Positions 8,125 to 16,950 of a stretch of 64,000 nt of DNA are shown here, one piece after another. Position numbers and translations under genes: made by a program. The stretch is taken from the NCBI RefSeq assembly GCF_902506555.1, contig NZ_LR732707.1, forward strand, positions 2,069,290-2,133,289, in the 5' to 3' direction. The notes below the pieces were generated by a model, which did not search any database, had not been told where the DNA came from, and saw only the letters and a list, made by a program, of their open reading frames with translations. Numbering within the stretch: the first letter of the stretch is position 1; every line of letters starts with the position of its first letter. This stretch comes from Sphingorhabdus sp. 109. Lineage in GTDB: Bacteria; Pseudomonadota; Alphaproteobacteria; Sphingomonadales; Sphingomonadaceae.

Positions 8125-9186
8125 TCAGCTGCGTTTCGGCAGGTGGATGCTGGGATCTACCGGCTTGCGGTTCTTGCGAATTTCGAAATGCAGTTGCGGC
8201 TCCTGAACATAACCGCTTTCCCCTGCGAGACCGATTATCTCACCGGCCTTGACTTTCTGGCCCCGCGTTACGTCAAGCTTGTCGGCGTGGCCATATGCCG
8301 TGACCCAGCCGGATCCGTGATTGATCAGGATCAAGCCACCAAATACACCGATTTCATCGCCACTATAAGCTATCACCCCGTCTGCCGCCGCCCGGATGGG
8401 AGTCCCCTTGGATACGCCGATGTTGAGACCGTCGTTGACCTTGCCACCCCCCTTGCTTCCGAAACCGGAGATTATCCGTCCATCGACCGGCCACTGGAAT
8501 TGTCCGGAGAAATTTGCCGGCGTGGCTATAGCGACATTCGGCGTTGTGGCTTTCCGCCAGTCGGAGGCCTCTCCTGCGACTGCACCATCGGCCAGCGCTG
8601 GCTGGCTGCCGGTAACAATATCGTCGATTTCCAAATCAAAAGCAGCGGCTCGTTGCTCGATACTCAAATTCGCGGGATCGCTCGGAGCCGTGGCCGGCAG
8701 CAGCAATTTTTGCCCCACGCGCAGAATATAAGGCTCTTCCAGCCCGTTAAGCGCCACGACGTCGCGCCACGGCGCACCATAAGCACGGGCAATGGCAATA
8801 CCGGTCTCGCCTGGCTTGACTGCATGATACCGGCCGCCGGTAATTTTCAAGCGCTGCCCGGGATGGATGACATAAGGCTCAAACAATCCATTGGCCGATG
8901 CGATGATCTGCGATCCGGTACCAGTCTTGTTAGCGATCCCGCGCAAAGTATCACCCGGCTGCACGATATAGGCTCCCGAATTTACCTGTTGCGCGCTCGC
9001 GGTGACCGGACTTGCCTGCCAGGTCGATAGAGGCGCTTTCTCTGGTGCGGTCCCGAACACAACAGGGTCCGTAACCAATTCAGGTGCGGACGGAGGCGGA
9101 GTATAGTCGGTGCGCCCCGGCGGAATGCAGGCTGTTACCACCAAGAGCATTATCAGGATCGCAATATCACGCATATAGGCTCCCAT
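8125..9186 (-). CDS. LysM/M23 peptidoglycan-binding lipoprotein (NlpD-like)
   Basis: The N-terminus is a lipoprotein signal with lipobox VVTAC near residue 20. Two LysM modules follow (IVQPGDTLRGIA at about 73 and AVKPGETGIAIA at about 120), and then a C-terminal M23 peptidase domain (SKGTPIRAAADGVIAY ... QLHFEIRKN). The zinc-binding set appears incomplete: the first His of the HxxxD region is replaced (NDGLNIGVSKG). It therefore probably acts as an amidase activator like NlpD/EnvC rather than as a peptidase. It acts at the cell envelope. The neighbours surE and serS are classic for nlpD, although the pcm gene often found between surE and nlpD is absent. An internal ATG at codon 5 is an alternative start. 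Confidence 0.88.
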   Translation of the reverse strand: MGAYMRDIAILIMLLVVTACIPPGRTDYTPPPSAPELVTDPVVFGTAPEKAPLSTWQASPVTASAQQVNSGAYIVQPGDTLRGIANKTGTGSQIIASANGLFEPYVIHPGQRLKITGGRYHAVKPGETGIAIARAYGAPWRDVVALNGLEEPYILRVGQKLLLPATAPSDPANLSIEQRAAAFDLEIDDIVTGSQPALADGAVAGEASDWRKATTPNVAIATPANFSGQFQWPVDGRIISGFGSKGGGKVNDGLNIGVSKGTPIRAAADGVIAYSGDEIGVFGGLILINHGSGWVTAYGHADKLDVTRGQKVKAGEIIGLAGESGYVQEPQLHFEIRKNRKPVDPSIHLPKRS

Positions 9187-9290
9187 TGGCCAACTTCTTC
9201 CCTACGGAAACACGATTATTAGCAGCAAAAGCACAGCTTGCCAGCGTTGCTGGTCAAAGCCTAGTAAATTCTCGGGAGAGCGGAAACCGG

Positions 9291-10055
9291 TCAGGGATAG
9301 AGTTTTTTCAAACCATCCATGGAATCATAATGGGTAAGATCCAGATGCAATGGTGTGACCGAGATATAACCGTCGGCGATCGCTTCCAGGTCGGTGCTGT
9401 GCGCCGGCGTCTCCACCATCGGCCCGAGTCCGAACCAATGATATTCAAAACCGCGCGGGTCACGATTGCTGACAATTTGTAACCGTCCATAATCGCGAAT
9501 TCCCTGCGATACGACCTGCACGCCTTTGACGTCGCTGGCAGGGAGAGCCGGGAAGTTGATATTGACCAGTGTCCGGTGATCCATGCTTTGCTTGATCAGC
9601 GGCCGGAGCACACGTTCTCCCCACTGGACGGCCGCTTCAAACGGCACATCAGCACCAAGATCGCCTCGCGCATAAGCCTGGCTTAACGCAATCGAGGGAA
9701 TGCCCGCGAGCGCCCCTTCCATCGCTGCCGACACGGTCCCGGAATAGGTCACATCCTCGCCGAGATTGGCACCGCGATTGACGCCCGATAGAATGAGATC
9801 GGGCGGCCCGTCCTTCATGATTTTGGCGACGGCCATCATCACACTGTCGGTTGGTGTCCCATCAACAGAATATTGCTGGTCCCCGCGCTTGCGTATGCGC
9901 AATGGCCGGGTGATCGTTAGCGAATGACCGGCACCCGAATTTTCGTCGGACGGCGCGACAATCCAGATATCATTGGAAAAATGCGAAGCGATATCCAGCA
10001 GGATTTTCATCCCGGGCGCATCGAAACCATCATCGTTCGTTAGCAATATTCGCAT
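9291..10055 (-). CDS. surE: 5'/3'-nucleotidase SurE
   Basis: SurE dephosphorylates nucleoside monophosphates with a divalent metal. The 254-residue product opens [15 protein letters not shown], with the metal-binding DD pair, and contains the conserved SGVNRGANLGEDV region with its Asn ligand. The frame is open far upstream, but ATG 10055 is the real start: the motif begins at that methionine, and the ATG overlaps the serS stop as TAATG, which indicates coupling. Length is typical. Confidence 0.96.
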   Translation of the reverse strand: MRILLTNDDGFDAPGMKILLDIASHFSNDIWIVAPSDENSGAGHSLTITRPLRIRKRGDQQYSVDGTPTDSVMMAVAKIMKDGPPDLILSGVNRGANLGEDVTYSGTVSAAMEGALAGIPSIALSQAYARGDLGADVPFEAAVQWGERVLRPLIKQSMDHRTLVNINFPALPASDVKGVQVVSQGIRDYGRLQIVSNRDPRGFEYHWFGLGPMVETPAHSTDLEAIADGYISVTPLHLDLTHYDSMDGLKKLYP

Positions 10056-11335
10056 TACACCGGCTCCAACTTGTCGATTCCGCCCATATAGGGAAGCAAG
10101 GCCGATGGAATTGTAACCGATCCGTCCGCCTGCTGGTAATTTTCGAGAACTGCGACCAATGTTCGGCCGACGGCAAGACCGGAACCGTTGAGCGTGTGGA
10201 CAAATCTCGTACCCTTTTCCTCTCCTTCCGGACGGAAACGGGCATTCATCCGCCGCGCCTGATATTCGCCGCACGTCGAGACACTTGAAATTTCGCGATA
10301 CATATTCTGGCCGGGCAACCAGACTTCCAGATCATAGGTCTTGCGTGCCGTAGCGCCCATGTCACCGGCACAGAGCAGCATTTTCCGATAGGGCAATTCG
10401 AGCGCTTTGAGAATTGATTCAGCCGCTTCCGTCATCCGCTCATGTTCGGCGTCGCTGCTGTCCGGATGGGTAATAGCTACCATCTCGACCTTTTCAAACT
10501 GGTGCTGACGGATCAGGCCCTTGGTATCCTTGCCGGCCGACCCGGCTTCGCTCCGGAAACACAGGGTAAGCGCCGTCAGCCGGATAGGCAGCTGCGTCTC
10601 GTCCAATATCTCGCCGCTCACGCTGTTGGTCAAACTGACTTCTGCTGTCGGAATCAGCCAATGGCCATTGGTGGTATGAAAGGAATCCTCCGAAAATTTC
10701 GGAAGTTGCCCCGTTCCGAACATGGCCTGATCGCGAACCAGCACCGGCGGTGCGCATTCCTCGAAGCCGTTCTCGACTGTCTGCTGGTCGAGCATGAACT
10801 GCCCGATTGCCCGTTGCAAACGCGCGATCTGCCCGCGCAGAAAAGCAAACCGCGAACCGGACATTGCGGCAGCCGTTTCAAAATCAAGCCCGAGCGCCGG
10901 ACCGATGTCGCTATGGTCCTTCGGGTCAAAATCAAAATTGCGTGGTTCGCCCCAGCGATCGACTTCGACATTGCTGTCTTCGTCTTCGCCCGGCGGGACA
11001 CCGTCCGCCGGAAGGTTCGGCAACGCTGCTAGCAAGCCCTGCAACCGCGCGGAAACTTCCCGTTCTTCTTCCTCTATCCCGGGCAATTTGCTTTTCAGAT
11101 CGGCAACTTCGGCCATAAGCGCCTGCGCCGTATCCTCGTCACCCTGCCCCTTGGCCTTGCCGATTGCCTTGGACGCCTCGTTGCGGCGCGCCTGCCCTTC
11201 CTGGATCCGGGTTTTCAGAGCGCGGCTCTGCTCGTCCAGCGCGAGGATGTTCTGCGCCACCGCCTCGACTCCGCGCTTTGCCAGCGCAGCGTCGAAATCT
11301 TCCGGATTTTCGCGAATAAATTTTATATCATGCAT
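10055..11335 (-). CDS. serS: Serine--tRNA ligase
   Basis: The enzyme charges tRNA-Ser in two ATP-dependent steps in the cytoplasm. The N-terminal coiled-coil arm covers about residues 1-110 ([20 protein letters not shown] opening). Class II motifs 2 and 3 are visible as [22 protein letters not shown] and the C-terminal [18 protein letters not shown] prefer the ATG at 11335, which gives MHDIKF, over the ATG two codons upstream. The gene is first of the serS-surE-M23 set and is separated from the serine-rich gene upstream by a strong terminator. Confidence 0.97.
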   Translation of the reverse strand: MHDIKFIRENPEDFDAALAKRGVEAVAQNILALDEQSRALKTRIQEGQARRNEASKAIGKAKGQGDEDTAQALMAEVADLKSKLPGIEEEEREVSARLQGLLAALPNLPADGVPPGEDEDSNVEVDRWGEPRNFDFDPKDHSDIGPALGLDFETAAAMSGSRFAFLRGQIARLQRAIGQFMLDQQTVENGFEECAPPVLVRDQAMFGTGQLPKFSEDSFHTTNGHWLIPTAEVSLTNSVSGEILDETQLPIRLTALTLCFRSEAGSAGKDTKGLIRQHQFEKVEMVAITHPDSSDAEHERMTEAAESILKALELPYRKMLLCAGDMGATARKTYDLEVWLPGQNMYREISSVSTCGEYQARRMNARFRPEGEEKGTRFVHTLNGSGLAVGRTLVAVLENYQQADGSVTIPSALLPYMGGIDKLEPV

Positions 11336-11382
11336 AAGCACTGCCTATGCCGAGCGTCGGTTTCACTTGCAAGACTGCAAAG

Positions 11383-11415
11383 AAAAAAGCGGCCGGAGTG
11401 CACCGGCCGCTTTTT
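11383..11415 (-). terminator. Rho-independent terminator, bidirectional
   Basis: A perfect GCGGCCGG/CCGGCCGC stem with a six-base loop is flanked by A6 on the left and T5 on the right, so it can work in both directions. On the minus strand it closes the serine-rich protein gene and insulates serS. Confidence 0.9.
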
Positions 11416-11438
11416 CTGTTTTCCCTGCTCTGTATTGC

Positions 11439-12401
11439 TCAGGCAGCAACCGCCTTTTTCGCTTTGCGACGGCGGGCAAACAATGCCGCTGCTGCTGCGC
11501 CAAAAAGCAATACAATGGGTGGCGCCGGGACATCCGTACCACCGGTTGATCCGCCTGTGCTTCCGCCAGAAGACGAACTGGAGCTGCTGCTCGATGAGCT
11601 GGTACTGGACGAACTGCTCGAAGAGCCGCTCGACGTTCCGCCGAAGCTGGAGGAGCCGCCGGTTGCGCCAGACGAACTGCTGGTAGAACCGCCTGTCGCC
11701 CCGGACGAGCTGCTGGTGGACGAACCGCCCGAGCTCGACGAAGACGAGCTGGAACTGCCGGACGACGAGCTGGAACTACCCGATGATCCTGAACTTCCGT
11801 CCCCTCCACTTGAGCCGTGTCCCCCGCCGCTGGAACCATGCCCTGGCTTGCCACCACTCGATCCGGACGAACTGCTGGACGAGCTCGACGACGAGGAACT
11901 GGACGACGAAGATGAAGAACTGGACGAGGATGAACTACCTCCCGAGGAGGTGCTGGACGAACCACCGCTGCTGGTCGATGAAATTACCACGGTACCGCCA
12001 CCGGTGCTGCCCCCACCGAAGAAGCCGCCGAAAAATCCGCCACTGCCGCCGCCGCTGCTGCCACCAATTACAACCGGGATCGAACCACCGGTGCTGCTGA
12101 CAGGGGGAGCAGGCGGAATATAAGGAGGAAGAGGAATGGCCTGTGGCGCCGGCGTCTGGGCGATCGTGACTACCGATGGCTGGCAGGCCGTCGTCGTCTT
12201 GGTGACCGTGCGCCTGGTCCGCTTTATCTTGCGGGCGGGCTCACCCTTTTTGATTGCACGAGCCCGCAGCGGTTTCTTCTTCGACATCTTCTTAACATAT
12301 GGAGCCGCAGGTGCCTCAGAGACATGCACTGCGCCGCCTCCGATCAGCGCTCCCCCGCAGGTGCAAGCGCATAATTTTGCCAAAGCCATACGTACCGACA
12401 T
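11439..12401 (-). CDS. Serine/glycine-rich secreted protein with PEP-CTERM-like tail
   Basis: The 320-residue protein has an N-terminal hydrophobic segment with two cysteines (about 6-28), a basic stretch (38-70, KKMSKKKPLRARAIKKGEP), a Pro-rich linker, and then roughly 150 residues of almost pure Ser/Gly. The C-terminus is VPAPPIVLLFGAAAAALFARRRK: a short motif, one membrane helix and an Arg cluster. That is the tripartite layout of exosortase (PEP-CTERM-type) sorting signals, with VPAPP in place of PEP. It is probably a surface or matrix protein, heavily glycosylated if typical. No exosortase is in this window. The serine codon repeats make the DNA prone to length change. Confidence 0.75.
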   Translation of the reverse strand: MSVRMALAKLCACTCGGALIGGGAVHVSEAPAAPYVKKMSKKKPLRARAIKKGEPARKIKRTRRTVTKTTTACQPSVVTIAQTPAPQAIPLPPYIPPAPPVSSTGGSIPVVIGGSSGGGSGGFFGGFFGGGSTGGGTVVISSTSSGGSSSTSSGGSSSSSSSSSSSSSSSSSSSSSSSSGSSGGKPGHGSSGGGHGSSGGDGSSGSSGSSSSSSGSSSSSSSSSGGSSTSSSSGATGGSTSSSSGATGGSSSFGGTSSGSSSSSSSTSSSSSSSSSSSGGSTGGSTGGTDVPAPPIVLLFGAAAAALFARRRKAKKAVAA

Positions 12402-12853
12402 AATCTATCTCTCTTCCGCTTCAGACATTATCAAACAGCAGGCTTCTCGAAGCCTTGCCCCTGTTTGCCGTCTCGACATGCTTCAGAAAGACAGAAGAAA
12501 TGGTAAATAACAATTGCATTAACGCTGTTTTAGAGTGGGAAACGCGAAAATAAGTTAACAGATCGTACCCATTCAGGGTTAATGTCCCGAATTGGAACTC
12601 ATACGGACCGCTTTCTTGTCATATCGCTTTTAGAAATCGAATTTTTCGCAGGGACCATTGCGGTCCCAAGCTTATTTTCCGGTGCAAAATCAAACCTCAT
12701 ATTGGGTTGACCGGGTCCGGAATTTTACAAAATCCGGATTATTGCATGAACAGCGATTTTGCGCCTTGTTTCCAATAACTACGCTGGGTATAGGCCCGCC
12801 CTATATATGGTCCCGCCTTCCGAAATTCGGGTAAGGCATGATGTTTGGAGAGT
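12402..12853. other. Intergenic region upstream of dksA
   Basis: This stretch is AT-rich and without a convincing gene. It should hold the divergent promoters of the serine-rich gene and dksA. Two small inverted repeats are visible: GGGACCATTGCGGTCCC (about 12652-12668) and TCCGGAATTTT...AAAATCCGGA (12716-12738). Neither is followed by a T-run, so they look like regulatory hairpins rather than terminators. Confidence 0.45.
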
Positions 12854-13321
12854 ATGTTGGCATCCTCGGTAGAAAAAGCATCCGCAAAAAATAGCGAAAA
12901 TGGCGCAGATATGGTCCTCTCGGACGGGTATGAACCGAGCGAAGACGAAGAGTTCATGAACGAGCGGCAGCTCGCCTATTTCAGGAGAGCCCTGAAAAAA
13001 TGGAAACAGGAAATCATCGACGAATCCAAGGAAACCCTTGCCCATCTGCAGGACGGTCCGATCCAGGACGCCGATCTCAATGACCGGGCGTCGAGTGAAA
13101 CCGACTGGGGCCTGGAACTGCGGACCCGTGACCGTCAACGCAAGCTAACATCCAAAATCGATGCGGCTTTGCGAAGGATTGACGAAGGCGAATATGGTTA
13201 TTGTCAGGTTACCGGCGAACCGATTTCGCTCGACCGGCTGAAAGCCCGGCCAATTGCGACGATGACCGTGGAGGCCCAGGAAGCGCACGAGCGGAACGAG
13301 AAAATCTCGCGCGATCAGTAG
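12854..13321 (+). CDS. dksA: RNA polymerase-binding transcription factor DksA
   Basis: DksA binds the RNA polymerase secondary channel and, with ppGpp, tunes rRNA and amino-acid promoters. The product has the coiled-coil region with the tip residues (about 75-105, DLNDRASSETDWGLELRTRDR) and the C-terminal degenerate zinc-finger segment GYCQVTGEPISLDRL, which keeps only one cysteine as in other alphaproteobacteria. I use ATG 12854 (155 residues); a TTG three codons earlier is also open. The N-terminal 45 residues are more variable and acidic, which is normal here. Confidence 0.92.
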   Translation: MLASSVEKASAKNSENGADMVLSDGYEPSEDEEFMNERQLAYFRRALKKWKQEIIDESKETLAHLQDGPIQDADLNDRASSETDWGLELRTRDRQRKLTSKIDAALRRIDEGEYGYCQVTGEPISLDRLKARPIATMTVEAQEAHERNEKISRDQ

Positions 13322-13513
13322 TTTGATTTTTCTCTAGAGCAAAACAGAGGTCCTCTCTGGCGCCTTGGCAACGGCACTGGCCTGCTCGGTTTACCGCGTT
13401 AATCCAGCGCTTTTGCGAGAAACAATGCTTACTATTAACGAAATTTGCACCAATTTTACCCTACTACTTCCTTTGCGACACATGTATTTACATTTACCGG
13501 CTACGGGAAGCTC

Positions 13514-13924
13514 ATGAACGAACCATTTGACGATAGTCTGAAAATGAACAGTCAGGCCCTCGGCCATTCGAAGCGGGAGCTGGAGCGCGACAGCCTGTTT
13601 TTGAAGGCTGCTCTGAGCTTCGTCGATGGTGATGATTGCGGCGAAGTCCGGATTCGCAACCTGTCAGCCGGCGGCCTGATGGCCGAAGCACCGGTACTTG
13701 CCAAGCGGGGCGACAAGGTCCAGCTGGAGCTGCGCAATATTGGTCAGGTGACCGGACATGTCGCATGGGTAGCCCAGGGCAGATTCGGCGTGGCGTTTGA
13801 CCATCCCATCGATCCGAAGCTCGCACGGCAACCTGTCGGTCAGAAAAAGTTGGAATTACCGCACTATCTGCGCCAGCATGGAAAAAAATCCCCGCATTTG
13901 CACAAGAGACAACGCTCCCGCTGA
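13514..13924 (+). CDS. PilZ domain protein
   Basis: This 136-residue protein has a PilZ-like beta barrel with IRNLSAGGLMAEAP (the DxSxxG motif reads NLSAGG) and VAWVAQGRFGVAFD. The N-terminal RxxxR c-di-GMP loop is not clear: ELERDSLFLKAALSF carries only one Arg in the expected region, so c-di-GMP binding is uncertain. ATG 13514 follows GGGAAG at a good distance; the open frame extends upstream without a start context. The C-terminus is basic (KKSPHLHKRQRSR). Confidence 0.8.
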   Translation: MNEPFDDSLKMNSQALGHSKRELERDSLFLKAALSFVDGDDCGEVRIRNLSAGGLMAEAPVLAKRGDKVQLELRNIGQVTGHVAWVAQGRFGVAFDHPIDPKLARQPVGQKKLELPHYLRQHGKKSPHLHKRQRSR

Positions 13925-13981
13925 TCTTCCGGTCAAGGCTCAATATTAGACTTGATTAGAACTACTTCCCTGCATAGGACG

Positions 13982-14001
13982 GTTTAATCATTCGATTAAA
14001 C
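13982..14001. promoter_or_regulatory. Perfect 8-bp dyad before the racemase-like gene
   Basis: GTTTAATC ATTC GATTAAAC is a perfect inverted repeat located 11 bases before the next ATG, just ahead of the ribosome-binding site GGGAGCAGG. A weak promoter (TTGATT, 17 bases, TAGGAC) can be drawn directly upstream, so the dyad would overlap the first transcribed bases. It could be a repressor operator; no regulator is nearby. Confidence 0.5.
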
Positions 14002-14012
14002 GGGAGCAGGAC

Positions 14013-15053
14013 ATGGCTGGACCACTTACAGGTATCAATATTATCGAATTCGCTGGCATTGGTCCCGGCCCCTTTTGCGGCATGATGCTCGCCGACCAGG
14101 GGGCGAACGTTACCGTTCTGCACCGCCCGGGAGCGGCGCCGGATCCACGCCTTGCCCTGTCCCGTTCCCGTAATCTGGTCGAGATCGACCTGAAATCAGA
14201 AGACGGCATCAAGACTGCCCGTGATCTGGTCAAAACTGCCGACGGCCTGATCGAAGGCTTTCGCCCCGGCGTCATGGAACGTCTCGGCCTCGGGCCGGAT
14301 ATATTGCTCGCCGACAATCCCAAACTTGTTTACGGCCGGATGACCGGCTGGGGCCAATATGGGCCACTCGCCGCCGCAGCCGGCCATGATATTAACTATA
14401 TTTCCGTATCCGGTGCCTTGCATGCGTTCGGACGAGCGGGTGAAAAACCGACCCCCCCGATCAACATGGTTGGCGATTTTGGCGGCGGCGGCATGATGCT
14501 GGCCTTCGGCATGGTATCCGCCCTGCTCCACGCCAAGACCGGCGGCACGGGCCAGGTTGTGGATTGTGCGATGACCGATGGTTCCGCCGCTTTGATGGCG
14601 ATGATCTTCGACTTTCACAATATCGGCCAGTGGCAGGACGAGCGAGGTGTCAATTTGCTCGATACCGGGGCGCATTTCTATGACACCTACGAAACGGCTG
14701 ATGCCAAATATATCTCGATTGGATCAATCGAACCCCAATTTTACGCAGAGCTGCGGCAAGTGGCCGGTATTGCAGACGATAGCGATTTCGACGCCCAGAT
14801 GAATCCGAAACAGTGGCCGATGCTGAAGGAGAAACTGACAGATCTGTTCAAAACCAAAACCCGCGACCAGTGGTGCGAGTTGATGGAGGGAACGGATATA
14901 TGCTTCGCGCCGGTACTGTCGCTGGCAGAAGCCAAGGAGCATCCCCATAATATCGAAAGAGAGGCGTTTGTCGATGTCGGTGGACTGAAACAACCGGCAC
15001 CAGCGCCGCGCTATTCGGTTACGGTGTCCGATCCGCCCAGGCGCCCGGCTTGA
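14013..15053 (+). CDS. CaiB/BaiF family, alpha-methylacyl-CoA racemase-like
   Basis: This 346-residue family III CoA-transferase-fold protein is closest in style to alpha-methylacyl-CoA racemase (AMACR/MCR), which epimerises 2-methyl-branched acyl-CoAs before beta-oxidation. The catalytic His-Asp of the racemase family are visible in GHDINYISVSG and the second Asp in MVGDFGGGG. The start MAGPLTGINIIEFAGIGPGP is typical. Its 3' end overlaps the LytTR regulator gene on the other strand by 43 bases. Other CaiB-family reactions cannot be excluded from sequence alone. Confidence 0.9.
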   Translation: MAGPLTGINIIEFAGIGPGPFCGMMLADQGANVTVLHRPGAAPDPRLALSRSRNLVEIDLKSEDGIKTARDLVKTADGLIEGFRPGVMERLGLGPDILLADNPKLVYGRMTGWGQYGPLAAAAGHDINYISVSGALHAFGRAGEKPTPPINMVGDFGGGGMMLAFGMVSALLHAKTGGTGQVVDCAMTDGSAALMAMIFDFHNIGQWQDERGVNLLDTGAHFYDTYETADAKYISIGSIEPQFYAELRQVAGIADDSDFDAQMNPKQWPMLKEKLTDLFKTKTRDQWCELMEGTDICFAPVLSLAEAKEHPHNIEREAFVDVGGLKQPAPAPRYSVTVSDPPRRPA

Positions 15054-15778
15054 GCCGAACCGGCGATTCTGTCGGCAAAGCGGGGGCCAATCGGCAATTG
15101 CTTGCCATCCTTCAATATGACATAATGTTTGCGGCCTTTGCGACGCACCTCGGTAATACAGTCCCGTCGCACAATGGTTGACCGGTGAACCCGGACAAAC
15201 AGATCGTGCGGCAACATTTTGTCCAGCGAGTGCATCGACTGATGGACGAGAAAGCTGCGATCAGGAAGATTTAGGCGCATATAGTCGCGCTCCGCCTCGA
15301 CCCATTCGATATCCGACACCATGATTTGCAGGGCGCCGTTCCCGTCCTGCACCCACAGGCGGTCAACCGTCTCCGTTCCCCGATCATTCCCGGCTCGTGT
15401 CCGATTTGCGATGGCCCGCTCTACCGCTTCGCGCAATAGCGACTCCTTCACCGGTTTCAGGAGATAGTCTGTGGCTTCCAGCCGGAAAGCCTGCACCGCG
15501 TAAGTGCTGTGGGCCGTTGTAAAGATAATCTCCGGCATATGCCCGAGACCCTGACAGAATTCCGCCACCTTGAGCCCGGAAAATTCTGGCATATCGACGT
15601 CTAGCAGCACGATGTCTGGCGGGTTCAGTCTGATTTTCTCGATCGCCTGGCGACCGCCATTGGCCAATGCGATTTCCCCGAACAACCGGATTCGCTTGCA
15701 CAATGCCTTAAGCCGGGTGCGGGCCAGCGGTTCATCATCGACAATCAACACCGAGGGCGGCTTCCTGGCCATTCTCAT
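15011..15778 (-). CDS. LytTR-type response regulator
   Basis: The receiver domain covers residues about 7-125 with phospho-acceptor Asp in IVLLDVDMPEFSGL and the KP switch in DYLLKPVKE. A C-terminal LytTR DNA-binding domain follows (about 150-245, WVEAERDYMRLNL ... VHRSTIVRRDCITEV). It is the transcription factor partner of the kinase directly upstream; the two overlap as ATGA (15775-15778). LytTR regulators bind paired direct repeats in target promoters; the targets are unknown here. The 3' end overlaps the convergent racemase-like gene. Confidence 0.93.
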   Translation of the reverse strand: MRMARKPPSVLIVDDEPLARTRLKALCKRIRLFGEIALANGGRQAIEKIRLNPPDIVLLDVDMPEFSGLKVAEFCQGLGHMPEIIFTTAHSTYAVQAFRLEATDYLLKPVKESLLREAVERAIANRTRAGNDRGTETVDRLWVQDGNGALQIMVSDIEWVEAERDYMRLNLPDRSFLVHQSMHSLDKMLPHDLFVRVHRSTIVRRDCITEVRRKGRKHYVILKDGKQLPIGPRFADRIAGSAQAGRLGGSDTVTE

Positions 15779-16950
15779 ATATCCTGGAAAATCAGGGATG
15801 GATCGGGCAAGATGATAGTGGCGATCGCCATCCCGTCCTTGCTATTGGCCAGGAGCAGCGACGCATTCTGCCCGTATAGCGCTCGCAACCGACTCTGGAT
15901 ATTGGTCAGTCCAGTCCCGGTCCCGGCAGCCCGGTCATGTGGCTGCGCAGGCGGAATTTCCACCCTGCCGTCATTGGCGACGCTGATTCGCAGACGATCT
16001 CCCTCGATACGTGCGGATATGATGATATTAAGCGGCTGGTCCGCTCCCGAAACGCCGAACTTGATGGCATTTTCGATCAGCGGCTGGATGATCAGTGCCG
16101 GAATGCTCCAGCCATTTGCAGCAGGTTCGATATCGACAAAATAGTGAAGCCACTGGGGGAAACGCATACGTTCTATTTCCAGATAGCGTACCTGCTGGGC
16201 AATCTCCTGCTCCACCGTAATCATATCCTGCGCGCCACCGGTCAAAACAGCACGCATATAGTCGGCCAGGTCATCGACCAGTTTCTCCGCCTGCTCGTTC
16301 TGCCGATCGATGATAAGGCTGCTGACCGAATTCAGCGCGTTGAAGACAAAATGCGGATTGAGCTGATAACGGAGCGCCCGCAACTCACTCGCCCGGTTGA
16401 CCCGCTCCAGTTGACGACTGTGCTCCATCATTCTCTGCACGTTTTTGCTGTGCGAAAGGGCCAGATATAATGCCCCCCAACTGACCAGAATGAAATAGCG
16501 GGTAAAAGCCTCGTCCAGAACATAGGTCCAGTCAAAGGAAGCGAAATCAACCGGCTCGAGAAGATAGGAAAAGTCGAACAGCCGGGCGTCATGATCAAAG
16601 ACGATCTGATCGATTAGCGCGATAAGATTGGCGAGGATCATGGTCGGCAAGCTCAACATGAATATGGCAGCCCCCATCCCCTTGCACCGGACTGCAATCA
16701 GCAGCCGATACAGCATCCAGGTAAAAGTGATACAGATGATGGTCATCAGAATGCGCTGCAGGAACAGGGCGTCTGCATTCATCTCGGGAACATATAAGAT
16801 GCGACTGCTCACGAACAAGAAATAGGCGCTCCAGATCCCGAAAATCGATTTGATCGCAAGATCGCGATTGACGGGAAACAGCCGGCTGAACAGGGACAGC
16901 GTCCGGCACTCGGCATTTTGTGTCGGTTGCATGGACGGATGCGGGTTCAC
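15775..16950 (-). CDS. LytS-family membrane sensor histidine kinase
   Basis: This 391-residue kinase has about four to five N-terminal membrane helices (35-190), then the His_kinase motif LRYQLNPHFVFNALNSV with the phospho-histidine, and a C-terminal HATPase_c domain (PLIENAIKFG, TGTGLTNIQSRL). No extracellular sensor domain is visible, so sensing is probably by the membrane part. The start is GTG at 16950, overlapping the stop of the DUF2891 gene; ATG at codon 7 is the alternative. It forms a coupled operon with the DUF2891 lipoprotein upstream and the LytTR regulator downstream. Confidence 0.92.
   Translation of the reverse strand: MNPHPSMQPTQNAECRTLSLFSRLFPVNRDLAIKSIFGIWSAYFLFVSSRILYVPEMNADALFLQRILMTIICITFTWMLYRLLIAVRCKGMGAAIFMLSLPTMILANLIALIDQIVFDHDARLFDFSYLLEPVDFASFDWTYVLDEAFTRYFILVSWGALYLALSHSKNVQRMMEHSRQLERVNRASELRALRYQLNPHFVFNALNSVSSLIIDRQNEQAEKLVDDLADYMRAVLTGGAQDMITVEQEIAQQVRYLEIERMRFPQWLHYFVDIEPAANGWSIPALIIQPLIENAIKFGVSGADQPLNIIISARIEGDRLRISVANDGRVEIPPAQPHDRAAGTGTGLTNIQSRLRALYGQNASLLLANSKDGMAIATIILPDPSLIFQDI

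Noticed and set aside
11347-12123. Plus-strand acidic Pro/Glu/Leu repeat protein
   Set aside because: It is the complement of the Ser/Gly repeat gene; that gene has a signal segment, a sorting tail and a terminator in the right place.
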